Positions 36,453 through 44,141 of a DNA stretch of 64,000 nucleotides are shown one piece after another. This DNA is from Chitinophaga pinensis (GTDB taxonomy: Bacteria; Bacteroidota; Bacteroidia; Flavobacteriales_D; Crocinitomicaceae). Where the stretch lies: contig CAMCYF010000004.1 of the NCBI GenBank assembly GCA_945883825.1, positions 30,205 through 94,204 on the forward strand, read 5' to 3'. Positions within the stretch are counted from its first letter, which is position 1. The number at the start of each line of letters is the position of its first letter. Under the pieces are notes generated by a model. It was not told the origin of the DNA. It ran no database searches and worked only from the letters and a program-made list of their open reading frames with translations. Made by a program: the position numbers and the translations under genes.

Positions 36453-37330
36453 TGATATTAATTACTGGTTCCAATGGTTTGTTAGGTCAAAAGCTTGTAA
36501 AGCACTTGTCTAAAAAGAATATTTCTTTTATCGCAACTTCAAAAGGTAAAAATAGAAATTCAGATTGTAAGGATGCGTTCTATTCTTCGATGGATATTTG
36601 TTCGACTGATGATATTAAAAGTGTTTTTAATCGTTTTATTCCAACGCACGTTATTCATACTGCTGCAATGACAAATGTCGATGAATGCGAAGAATTTCCT
36701 TTGGAATGTGAAAAATTAAATGTTGAGGCCACACAATTACTTTTTGAAGCTGCTCAAAAAATAGGAGCTCATTTTCAATTGCTTTCAACAGATTTTGTGT
36801 TTGATGGCTTAAAAGGAAATTATTCCGAAAGAGATGTCCCAAATCCTTTAAGTGTTTATGCACGTTCTAAAGTTTCAGCAGAAAATTTAGTTTTAACATC
36901 ATCTTATCTGAAATTTTCGATTGTGCGAACCATTATTTTGTATGGAAAAGCAAATAATCTTTCTCGATCAAACATTGTTTGCTGGGCAAAAGAAGCGCTT
37001 TCAAAAGGACAGCCTCTGTCTATTATTGACGATCAATTTCGTGCTCCAACATGGGCAGATGATTTAGCTTGGGCTTGTATCAGAATTTGTGACCTACAAA
37101 AAACGGGCATTTATCATATTGCTGGTCCAGAAACGATGTCGATTTATGATTTGGTGCTAAGAATTGCAAAGTTTTATTCCTTTTCGACTGAGTTTCTGAC
37201 AAAAACAGATAGTCTTTCCCTAAATCAAAAAGCCAAGCGTCCTCCAAAAACAGGATTCGATCTTCAAAAAGCACAATTTGAACTTTCATACAAGCCAAAG
37301 ACTTTAGAAGAAACTTTGAAAGACATTTAA
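36449..37330 (+). CDS. SDR-family reductase, dTDP-4-dehydrorhamnose reductase (RmlD)-like
   Basis: The ORF track starts at 36440; I favour the ATG at 36449, which overlaps the PspC stop by 4 bp (293 residues). The Rossmann motif reads MMILITGSNGLLGQKL. RmlD-type features are HVIHTAAMTNVDECE, LSTDFVFDGLKGNYSERD, SVYARSKVSAENL (YxxxK) and FRAPTWADDLAWA. RmlD makes dTDP-rhamnose for LPS, but the other rml genes are absent here. The protein may instead act on another sugar or as a general SDR. Confidence 0.85.
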   Translation: MMILITGSNGLLGQKLVKHLSKKNISFIATSKGKNRNSDCKDAFYSSMDICSTDDIKSVFNRFIPTHVIHTAAMTNVDECEEFPLECEKLNVEATQLLFEAAQKIGAHFQLLSTDFVFDGLKGNYSERDVPNPLSVYARSKVSAENLVLTSSYLKFSIVRTIILYGKANNLSRSNIVCWAKEALSKGQPLSIIDDQFRAPTWADDLAWACIRICDLQKTGIYHIAGPETMSIYDLVLRIAKFYSFSTEFLTKTDSLSLNQKAKRPPKTGFDLQKAQFELSYKPKTLEETLKDI

Positions 37331-37344
37331 TCTAAAAATATTAG

Positions 37345-37352
37345 TATCTTCG
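37345..37352 (+). promoter_or_regulatory. Variant -7 box TATCTTCG before the NSS symporter gene
   Basis: TATCTTCG lies 25 nt upstream of the ATG at 37378. It is the same octamer as at 14886 (minus) and 48058 (plus). No -33 TTG at normal spacing. Confidence 0.35.
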
Positions 37353-37377
37353 TTTATTAATTATTATTCATTAAAAA

Positions 37378-38901
37378 ATGACAAAAACTCAATCTTCTGG
37401 ATGGGGCTCACGCGTTGGCTTAGTCTTAGCAATGGCAGGAAATGCCGTTGGCCTCGGTAATTTTTTACGTTTTCCTGCACAAGCAATTGAAAATGGAGGC
37501 GGTGCTTTTATCATTCCTTATCTAGTTTGTTTTCTCTTGATGGGAATTCCATTACTTTTTGTGGAATGGTCGATGGGTCGATTTGGTGGGCGATATGGGC
37601 AACATTCCACACCATTTATATTTGATGCAATGGGAAAAGCTCCTTATTGGAAATACTTTGGTGTCTTTGGGATTTTTACAAATATTGCGGTTGCTGCATT
37701 TTACTGTTATCTTGAATCATGGGCGCTTTCTTGGTCGTATTATTCTGTAGCAGGAACTTTCACTGGAATGTCCCAAACAGAAGTACAATCATTTTTCGTT
37801 AATTATATTGAATTAGGAACAAGTCATCCAGTAATTTTTTGGATTATCTGCCTCTTTTTAAATACTTGGATTTTATCCCGAGGATTAAGTGGCGGTGTTG
37901 AAAAAGTTGCAAAAATTGGAATGCCTTTACTTATCTTATTTGGAATTGTTTTAGCAATCACAGGAATTTCATTGCAAGCAAGTCCTGGAGGTGCAATTAA
38001 TGATGGTATTGTCGGACTTAATTATTTATGGTCCCCAGATTTCTCTTCAATTTGGAGTTTTAAGGTTTGGGTTGCCGCCGCAGGGCAAATTTTCTTTACA
38101 CTTTCTTTAGGAATGGGAAGTATCCATTGTTATGCATCTTACTTAAAATCAAAAGAAGACATTGCATTAAATGCGATGAGCGCAGGTTGGATGAACGAAT
38201 TTGTAGAGGTTGTTCTCGGTTCTGCAATAATAATTCCAATTTCTGTAGGTTATTTAGGAATTGAGGGAGTTACTAATTTTGTTAGTGAACAAGGTGGTTT
38301 AGGCTTAGGCTTTATGGTTTTACCAAATTTATTTTCTGATTGGGGAACCTTTGGGATTTTTGCCGGTGTAATGTGGTTTGGCCTCTTGTTTTTTGCGGGA
38401 ATAACATCTTCTTTAGCAATGGGGACACCTGTAATGGGCTTTTTAGAGGATAATTTTAAAATCAAACAGTCAACTGGAGCTTGGATTTTTGGTGGGATTA
38501 TTCTGCTTCTTGGTATTCCTTGTGTTTTGTCTCAAGATGCATTTAATGAATACGATTATTGGGCAGGAACGATTGCACTCGTTATTTTTGCAATGGTTGA
38601 AATTGTTCTATTTGCATGGGTTTTTGGAATGGATAAGGGATGGAAAGAAATTAATACCGGTGCTGATATAAAAGTTCCAGGAATTTTTAGATTTATCATT
38701 AAATACGTTTCTCCAATTTTCTTGATAGTTGTTTTTGTAGGAGCTATTCCAAGTATTTTAGAAAACGCTACAAAAGCGACTTCAGTTTATGGTTGGACAG
38801 CTCGATTCCTTTTAGTAGGTTTATTTGTACTTGTTGCAATCTTAGTATATATTGCAAAAAAACGCCAAGGCTCAAACCCTTATCCTGAATCAAATGATTA
38901 G
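37378..38901 (+). CDS. Sodium-dependent transporter, neurotransmitter:sodium symporter (NSS/SNF) family
   Basis: The 507-residue protein has about 12 transmembrane helices and the NSS signature at the first helix: SRVGLVLAMAGNAVGLGNFLRFPAQAIENGGGAFIIPYL, with sodium-binding residues. Further marks are PLLFVEWSMGRFGGRYGQHST, FFTLSLGMGSIHCYASYL and GVMWFGLLFFAGITSSLAMGTPVMGFLED. Substrate is probably an amino acid (inference). A 46-residue MetS-like subunit follows 32 bp later, a pairing known from the MetPS system of Corynebacterium. Both may form one transporter. Confidence 0.93.
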   Translation: MTKTQSSGWGSRVGLVLAMAGNAVGLGNFLRFPAQAIENGGGAFIIPYLVCFLLMGIPLLFVEWSMGRFGGRYGQHSTPFIFDAMGKAPYWKYFGVFGIFTNIAVAAFYCYLESWALSWSYYSVAGTFTGMSQTEVQSFFVNYIELGTSHPVIFWIICLFLNTWILSRGLSGGVEKVAKIGMPLLILFGIVLAITGISLQASPGGAINDGIVGLNYLWSPDFSSIWSFKVWVAAAGQIFFTLSLGMGSIHCYASYLKSKEDIALNAMSAGWMNEFVEVVLGSAIIIPISVGYLGIEGVTNFVSEQGGLGLGFMVLPNLFSDWGTFGIFAGVMWFGLLFFAGITSSLAMGTPVMGFLEDNFKIKQSTGAWIFGGIILLLGIPCVLSQDAFNEYDYWAGTIALVIFAMVEIVLFAWVFGMDKGWKEINTGADIKVPGIFRFIIKYVSPIFLIVVFVGAIPSILENATKATSVYGWTARFLLVGLFVLVAILVYIAKKRQGSNPYPESND

Positions 38902-38933
38902 TAATCTCTATAAATCCTGAAATTTTTTCTGAT

Positions 38934-39074
38934 ATGAGCACTTCCGCCTTAATTTTAATAGTTGTTACTTGGAGTTCTGTAACTTTTGCTACAGCCTATT
39001 TCTTCTATAAGATTTTAACAATTCCTTCTAAACCTGAGCACGAGTCTACTATAGAAAAGAGCGAAAAGGAATAG
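38934..39074 (+). CDS. MetS-like NSS transporter small subunit
   Basis: This 46-residue ORF is too short for the track. It starts at ATG 38934, reads MSTSALILIVVTWSSVTFAT and ends TIEKSEKE before TAG at 39072-39074. A single hydrophobic helix is followed by a short charged cytoplasmic tail, the layout of the methionine/alanine import small subunits (MetS) that pair with NSS transporters. It lies 32 bp after the NSS gene on the same strand, with 9 bp to the next gene, so co-transcription is likely. The family call rests on size, MST start, helix and context; no alignment was done. Confidence 0.75.
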   Translation: MSTSALILIVVTWSSVTFATAYFFYKILTIPSKPEHESTIEKSEKE

Positions 39075-39083
39075 TTTAAAGAA

Positions 39084-39959
39084 ATGAAATACGAAGACCC
39101 ATTTGTTATCTCAAAGAGAAGTAAAAGGGGTTTGTTGGTATTAATTTTAGCTTCCTTAGGTCTTATTTTCTTTCCTCGTGTTTATATGTTTTTTCAAAAG
39201 AAAGAAGCTTTCGTTATTAATTCTGAACAAATTGCTGAATTTGAAAGAACACATAAGAAGTTTAAGAAAAGAAACTATTCCAATTATTATTCAAAAAAGA
39301 AAAAATACAAGGCTCCAGATTCAAAATTTAACCCAAATAACTATTCGCTTTCTGATTGGATGAACCTCGGCTTAAGTGATAAGCAAAGTGTGGTTGTTTT
39401 AAAATTCACCTCGCGGGGCATTTATTCTGAGGAAGATTTGAAACGTATTTTTGTAATTCCAGATGTCTTATTCGAGCTAATTCGCGATTCTGTTGTTTAT
39501 TCAGAACGATTTCAAAATTCTCCAAATCAAGAATCTTTTAAAAAACAAGCAAAACAAATAACCTTAATAAATCTAAATACTGCGGACACGACTGAATTCA
39601 TGAAAATTTATGGTATTGGTGCTTTTTATGCTAAACAGATTATTCGTTACCGTGAAAAACTCGGCGGTTATTTTACAAAAGAACAGCTTTTTGAAGTTTG
39701 GAAAATGACGAATGAAGCCTATGATAAAATAAAAGACCATGTTTTTATAAGTGAAAAAGATGTAAAAAGAATAAACATTAATTCAGTTACCATTGAAGAA
39801 TTGAAAGTACATCCTTATTTAAAATGGAATCAAGCTAATTCAATTGTTAAAATGCGCATCCAACGAAATGGATTTAAAAATATCGAGGAAATAAAAGAAT
39901 CTGTTTTAATTGATTCAGAAACGTATGAAAAACTTTTTCCTTATTTATCTTTGCACTAA
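39084..39959 (+). CDS. Helix-hairpin-helix DNA-binding membrane protein (ComEA-like)
   Basis: The 291-residue protein has one N-terminal transmembrane helix (RGLLVLILASLGLIFF), a basic low-complexity linker (KKFKKRNYSNYYSKKKKYK) and tandem HhH domains. The clearest reads INLNTADTTEFMKIYGIGAFYAKQIIRYREKLGGYFTKEQL; a second is ININSVTIEELKVHPYLKWNQANSIVKMR. ComEA-type HhH proteins bind DNA in the periplasm during transformation, but in Bacteroidota such proteins are widespread and not proven for competence. It is followed 2 bp later by apt. Confidence 0.87.
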   Translation: MKYEDPFVISKRSKRGLLVLILASLGLIFFPRVYMFFQKKEAFVINSEQIAEFERTHKKFKKRNYSNYYSKKKKYKAPDSKFNPNNYSLSDWMNLGLSDKQSVVVLKFTSRGIYSEEDLKRIFVIPDVLFELIRDSVVYSERFQNSPNQESFKKQAKQITLINLNTADTTEFMKIYGIGAFYAKQIIRYREKLGGYFTKEQLFEVWKMTNEAYDKIKDHVFISEKDVKRININSVTIEELKVHPYLKWNQANSIVKMRIQRNGFKNIEEIKESVLIDSETYEKLFPYLSLH

Positions 39960-39961
39960 TT

Positions 39962-40492
39962 ATGACATTACAAGAACGCTTAAAGGAAACAATTCGTGAC
40001 GTTAACGATTTTCCAAAGCCTGGGATTTTATTTAAAGATATTTCAACTATTATGTTAGATGCAAGTCTATCTAATGATATTTTAGACCATTTAGTTGAGA
40101 TGTATCAGCATTCAGGAATTGATGCAATAGCAGGAATTGAAAGCAGGGGGTTTTTATTTGCTTATCCTTTGGCAATGCGCTTGGGAGTTCCATTTATCTT
40201 AATTAGAAAACAAGGAAAACTTCCCTACAAAAAAATTAGTCATTCTTACGATTTAGAATATGGCTCAGCAGTAATTGAAATTCACAGCGATGCCGTAAAA
40301 AGTGGACAAAAAGTATTGATACATGATGATTTACTTGCTACTGGAGGTTCTGCAGATGCAGCAGCTGAATTAATTCATAAATGTGGTGGAAGTGTTTATG
40401 GATTTAATTTTATCGTCGAGCTTAGCTTTTTAAATGGCAAGCAAAAGCTTACGAATCATTCGTCTAATATTGATAATTTAATTACTTTTTAA
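39962..40492 (+). CDS. apt: Adenine phosphoribosyltransferase
   Basis: Apt salvages adenine to AMP with PRPP. The 176-residue protein has normal length. It shows the N-terminal DFPKPGILFKDISTIM, the adenine-loop AGIESRGFLFAYPLAMRLGVPFILIRK and the PRPP motif KVLIHDDLLATGGSADAAAEL. The start at MTLQERLK lies 2 bp after the HhH gene. A LOG-family enzyme elsewhere in the window could also feed free adenine, but the two are far apart. Confidence 0.97.
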   Translation: MTLQERLKETIRDVNDFPKPGILFKDISTIMLDASLSNDILDHLVEMYQHSGIDAIAGIESRGFLFAYPLAMRLGVPFILIRKQGKLPYKKISHSYDLEYGSAVIEIHSDAVKSGQKVLIHDDLLATGGSADAAAELIHKCGGSVYGFNFIVELSFLNGKQKLTNHSSNIDNLITF

Positions 40493-40501
40493 TAAAATAA
40501 A

Positions 40502-41641
40502 ATGAATTTTGATCTAAACGAAAATCAATTAATGATTACCCAAATGGTGCGAGATTTTGCACTTAAGGAAATTCGCCCGAATATGAAAAAATGGGATGAC
40601 GAAGAATATTTTCCTGTTGAAACTATGAAGAAATTGGGCGAGCTTGGTTTGCTTGGTATTTTTATTCCAGAAAAATATGGAGGCTCCGGATTTTCCTATT
40701 TTGAATATGCAACTGCACTCATTGAATTAGGGAAAGTTTGTGGAGGGATAGGTTTAAGTGTTGCAGCCCATAATTCACTTTGTGTTGGCCATATTTATTA
40801 CCATGGTTCTGAGGAACAAAAATTAAAATACCTGCCTAAATTAGTAAGTGGTGATTGGATTGGCGCATGGGGCTTGACTGAATCAAATACCGGCTCAGAT
40901 GCCATGAGAATGAAAACTACGGCTGTTAAAGATGGAAATGAATGGATTCTCAATGGAACAAAAAACTGGATTACGCATGGCCTGTCTGGAGATGTATTAG
41001 TTGTTTTAGTAAGAACTGGAGAATTACTAGATAGCAATGGTATAACTGCCTTTATCGTTGAAAAGGGAACACCAGGTTTTTCAGCAGTAAAAATTAAAGA
41101 TAAATTGGGGGTTCGTGCTAGCGAAACTGCCGAATTGATTTTTGACAATGTCCGCATTCCACAGGAAAATGTAATTGGCGAAGTGGGAATGGGATTCAAG
41201 CAAGCAATGCAAGTTCTTGACGGCGGCCGTATTTCTATTGCTTCATTAAGCTGTGGCATTGCTCGTGGTGCTTACGAGGCGTCTTTGCAGTATTCAAAAG
41301 AAAGAGAGCAATTTGGACAAGCAATTGGACAATTTCAAGCAATTGGTTTTAAATTGGCAGACATGGCAACCGAAGTTAGAGCAGCTGAATTATTGACTTT
41401 TCAGGCGGCATATCGGAAAAATAATAATTTGCCATTGAGCAAAGAAGGGGCATTTGCAAAGTACTATGCATCTGAAGTTGCTGTAAAATGCGGCAATGAA
41501 GCAGTACAAATAATGGGAGCTTATGGCTACACAAAAGAATATCCTGCAGAGAAGTTTTTACGCGATGCAAAACTCATGACAATCGGTGAAGGAACCTCAG
41601 AAATTCAAAAAATTGTTATTTCACGAGAAATTTTAAAATAA
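40502..41641 (+). CDS. Acyl-CoA dehydrogenase (short-chain/butyryl-CoA type)
   Basis: This FAD enzyme catalyses the first step of fatty-acid or branched-chain acyl-CoA oxidation. The 379-residue protein has the usual length. Motifs: GLLGIFIPEKYGGSGFSYFE, WGLTESNTGSDAMRMKTTAV, the FAD-binding GTKNWITHGLSGDVLVV, REQFGQAIGQFQAIGFKLADM and the C-terminal QIMGAYGYTKEYPAEKFLRDAKLMTIGEGTSEIQ, which contains the catalytic glutamate region. It starts 9 bp after apt. ETF genes are not nearby. Confidence 0.95.
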   Translation: MNFDLNENQLMITQMVRDFALKEIRPNMKKWDDEEYFPVETMKKLGELGLLGIFIPEKYGGSGFSYFEYATALIELGKVCGGIGLSVAAHNSLCVGHIYYHGSEEQKLKYLPKLVSGDWIGAWGLTESNTGSDAMRMKTTAVKDGNEWILNGTKNWITHGLSGDVLVVLVRTGELLDSNGITAFIVEKGTPGFSAVKIKDKLGVRASETAELIFDNVRIPQENVIGEVGMGFKQAMQVLDGGRISIASLSCGIARGAYEASLQYSKEREQFGQAIGQFQAIGFKLADMATEVRAAELLTFQAAYRKNNNLPLSKEGAFAKYYASEVAVKCGNEAVQIMGAYGYTKEYPAEKFLRDAKLMTIGEGTSEIQKIVISREILK

Positions 41642-41644
41642 GAA

Positions 41645-41675
41645 TTGTATTTAATTTAAAATAGTAGTATATTTG
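41645..41675 (+). promoter_or_regulatory. rpsU promoter
   Basis: TTG (41645-41647), a 20-bp spacer and TATATTTG (41668-41675) give one of the best matches in the window to the Bacteroidota promoter. The rpsU ATG is 33 nt downstream. Confidence 0.75.
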
Positions 41676-41708
41676 CCACCCCAAGTAAAAATTAAAAGTT
41701 TATAAAGT

Positions 41709-41900
41709 ATGTTGATTATTCCGATTAAAGAAGGTGAAAATATTGATAGAGCACTAAAGAAGTACAAGAAGAAGTACGAAAAAACAAATGTCATGAAGGA
41801 ATTGAGAAAGCGTAAGGAATTTGAAAAGCCTTCAATCTCTCGCCGTCAACAAGTAATACGTGCTGCTTACAAACAAAGAATGCAGTCTGCTGAAATGTAA
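41709..41900 (+). CDS. rpsU: 30S ribosomal protein S21
   Basis: S21 is the small basic 30S protein that helps recognise Shine-Dalgarno sequences. The 63-residue protein reads MLIIPIKEGENIDRALKKYK and then KELRKRKEFEKPSISRRQQV, the diagnostic S21 core. In many Bacteroidota S21 carries a hook at the C-terminus that hides the anti-SD end of 16S rRNA, which fits the poor SD sites seen here (inference). The Rho-independent terminator that follows isolates it from xerC. Confidence 0.97.
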   Translation: MLIIPIKEGENIDRALKKYKKKYEKTNVMKELRKRKEFEKPSISRRQQVIRAAYKQRMQSAEM

Positions 41901-41923
41901 CATTTCAGGTTATATAACGTTAT

Positions 41924-41947
41924 AAAGGAGCTTAGGCTCCTTTTTTT
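41924..41947 (+). terminator. Rho-independent terminator after rpsU, directly abutting xerC
   Basis: Inverted repeat AAAGGAGC / GCTCCTTT with a TTAG loop and a T-tract that ends at 41947, immediately before the xerC ATG at 41948. No space is left for an RBS other than the terminator stem itself. Confidence 0.88.
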
Positions 41948-42823
41948 ATGTATCAACTTTTTCTAGATTATATTACCTTCGAAAAACGTTATTCCAATCA
42001 CACTGTGATTGCCTATGAAAACGACCTAAAACAATTTGCCGTATTCTCAGATATTACTTCTTTAAATCAATTTGAAAGTCTTACATCTTCAGGAATTAGA
42101 TCGTGGATTGTTGCTCAAATTGATGATGGGCTAACAAATAAGTCTGTGAATCGAAAGATTGCTACTCTGCGAACATTTTTTAAATGGCTGAGAAAAGAAG
42201 GTCGAATCCAACTCAATCCTATGCAAAAAATTCGTGGACCAAAAAGTGAAAAACGCTTGCCTGTTTTTGCAAAAGAATCAGAATTAGAACCGAGTAAATT
42301 AAGTCCTTTATTTGAGAAAGATTTTGAAGGACTTAGAAATGAATTGATGTTTGAAGTTTTTTACCAAACTGGAATTCGTTTAAATGAATTAATTGAACTA
42401 AAAGAACAGGATGTAACGGATCAGACCATAAAAGTTTTAGGAAAGCGCAACAAAGAACGAATTATCCCAATTGCTGCAGAATTGAGTAAAAAAATCACCG
42501 CTTATCGTTTGGAGAAAAAAAAATGTATCGGCGATACAAAAACTTTATTTGTTCTTAAAAATGGCACTAAGATGTATCCAACTTTTGTGTATCGAAAAAT
42601 TAATCTTTATTTAGGTTTAGTCACAAATTTAGATAAAAAAAGCCCGCATATTCTTCGTCACACCTTTGCTACACACATGTTAAATCGTGGTTCTGGTTTG
42701 GAAACTTTAAAAGATTTACTAGGTCATGCAAGTTTAGCGGCTACTCAAGTGTATACCCACAATTCTTTTGCGCAATTAACTGCAATTTATTCACAAGCTC
42801 ATCCCCGGGGCACAAAAAAGTAA
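41948..42823 (+). CDS. xerC: Tyrosine recombinase XerC/XerD-like
   Basis: The 291-residue site-specific recombinase resolves chromosome dimers at dif. The N-terminal SAM-like domain (FEKRYSNHTVIAYENDLKQF) is followed by the catalytic domain with Arg144 (TGIRLNELIEL), Lys166, the His234-x2-Arg237 box (PHILRHTFATHML), His260 (LLGHASLAATQVYTH) and the nucleophile Tyr269. The start codon is directly after the rpsU terminator T-tract. Gene order rpsU-xerC-hpf is conserved in Bacteroidota. It could be named XerD; the single-copy rule was not tested. Confidence 0.92.
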   Translation: MYQLFLDYITFEKRYSNHTVIAYENDLKQFAVFSDITSLNQFESLTSSGIRSWIVAQIDDGLTNKSVNRKIATLRTFFKWLRKEGRIQLNPMQKIRGPKSEKRLPVFAKESELEPSKLSPLFEKDFEGLRNELMFEVFYQTGIRLNELIELKEQDVTDQTIKVLGKRNKERIIPIAAELSKKITAYRLEKKKCIGDTKTLFVLKNGTKMYPTFVYRKINLYLGLVTNLDKKSPHILRHTFATHMLNRGSGLETLKDLLGHASLAATQVYTHNSFAQLTAIYSQAHPRGTKK

Positions 42824-42827
42824 ATTT

Positions 42828-43115
42828 ATGGAACAACAAATTCACACAGTTCATTTTAAAGCAGACAAAAAACTATTGGATTTTATTCACGATAAGATTA
42901 ATAAGTTGCAGCTGTTTAATCAGGCAATTACTTCTATTGAAGTATTTTTGATTCTAGAAAATGATAAGGAAAAACAAAATAAAATTACTGAGGTGAAAAT
43001 TCATCTACCAGGCATAGAATTATTTGCTAAAAAACATGCAAAATCCTTTGAAGAATCGATTGATCTTTCATTCGAAGCTATCCGCAAACAAATCCAAAAG
43101 GACAAAGAAAAATAA
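42828..43115 (+). CDS. hpf: Ribosome hibernation promoting factor (HPF/RaiA short form)
   Basis: The 95-residue protein matches the S30AE/HPF fold: HTVHFKADKKLLDFIHDKINKLQLF, the beta strand ITSIEVFLILENDKEK, and VKIHLPGIELFAKKHAKSFEESIDLSFEAIRKQI. It inactivates or dimerises 70S ribosomes in stationary phase. It starts 4 bp after xerC and is therefore probably co-transcribed with it. The short form lacks the C-terminal dimerisation domain of long HPF. Confidence 0.92.
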   Translation: MEQQIHTVHFKADKKLLDFIHDKINKLQLFNQAITSIEVFLILENDKEKQNKITEVKIHLPGIELFAKKHAKSFEESIDLSFEAIRKQIQKDKEK

Positions 43116-43185
43116 GGATTTGTATCTATTTTCGTAATTCTGTACTTTTAAGGTGCAATCATAGTATCTTGCTATTGAATTTGCA

Positions 43186-43193
43186 TATCTTTG
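43186..43193 (+). promoter_or_regulatory. -7 box TATCTTTG before the PfkB kinase gene
   Basis: The octamer matches TAnnTTTG and ends 18 nt upstream of the ATG at 43212, which supports this start rather than the track's 43191. A TTG at 43169-43171 is closer (14 bp) than usual. Confidence 0.5.
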
Positions 43194-43211
43194 CTATCCA
43201 AAAAAATCTAT

Positions 43212-44138
43212 ATGAGATTAGTAACTGTTGGAAGTGTTGCCTTTGATGCGATTGAGTCGCCATTTGGGAAAACGGATAAAATTGTCGGTGGCGCAGGAAC
43301 TTTCATCACCTTAGCGTCTTCATTTTTTGTAAAAGAACAAGGAATCATATCTGTGGTGGGCGACGATTTTCCAGCTTCGACCTTAGAAAACATGAAAGCT
43401 AAAGGCATAGATATTCAAGGTATTCAAATTAAGGCTGGCGAAAAAACTTTTTTTTGGTCTGGGCGTTATCATAATGACATGAATTCTAGAGATACGCTTG
43501 TTACTGAATTGAATGTTTTAGAACATTTTAATCCGATTGTTCCACAAGCTTTTCAAGGTGCTGATTACCTAATGCTTGGTAATTTAAGTCCCCAAGTGCA
43601 ACGCATGGTTATTGAGCGAATGGAAAAGCGTCCAAAGCTAATTGCAATGGATACCATGAATTTTTGGATGGATATTGCCTTAGAAGAATTAAAGAAAACA
43701 ATGGCTTTAGTGGATGTTTTAATTATAAATGATGAAGAGGCACGACAACTTTCTGGTGTTTATTCATTGGTAAAAGCTGCAAAAGTTATTCGCGCAATGG
43801 GTCCACAAATAGTAATTATAAAGAAAGGAGAACATGGTGCTTTATTGTTCCACGAAGAAAATATGTTTTTTGCCCCGGCCTTACCTTTAGAGGATGTTTT
43901 TGATCCAACAGGAGCTGGTGATACATTTGCCGGTGGATTTATGGGTTATATTGCTGCAACAGATGATTTTTCTTTTGAGAACATGAAAAGAGCGATTATT
44001 GCAGGTTCAGCACTTGCATCTTTTTGTGTTGAAAAATTTGGCACACAACGTTTGCTTGAACTTACTAAAAAAGAATTAAATGCCCGAGTAAAACAATTTG
44101 TTAATTTGGGTAATTTTGAAATGAAAGAAGTACAATAA
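43212..44138 (+). CDS. PfkB-family carbohydrate/nucleoside kinase
   Basis: The 308-residue protein starts at MRLVTVGSVAFDAIESPFGK; the track start lies inside the promoter box. Signature 2 (DVFDPTGAGDTFAGGFMGY) with the catalytic Asp and the anion hole is clear. The first signature lies around KIVGGAGTFITLASSFF. Substrate candidates are ribose, adenosine or a related sugar or nucleoside; the sequence alone does not decide. It begins a plus-strand series with the DUF349 gene (3-bp spacer). Confidence 0.88.
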   Translation: MRLVTVGSVAFDAIESPFGKTDKIVGGAGTFITLASSFFVKEQGIISVVGDDFPASTLENMKAKGIDIQGIQIKAGEKTFFWSGRYHNDMNSRDTLVTELNVLEHFNPIVPQAFQGADYLMLGNLSPQVQRMVIERMEKRPKLIAMDTMNFWMDIALEELKKTMALVDVLIINDEEARQLSGVYSLVKAAKVIRAMGPQIVIIKKGEHGALLFHEENMFFAPALPLEDVFDPTGAGDTFAGGFMGYIAATDDFSFENMKRAIIAGSALASFCVEKFGTQRLLELTKKELNARVKQFVNLGNFEMKEVQ

Positions 44139-44141
44139 GTT

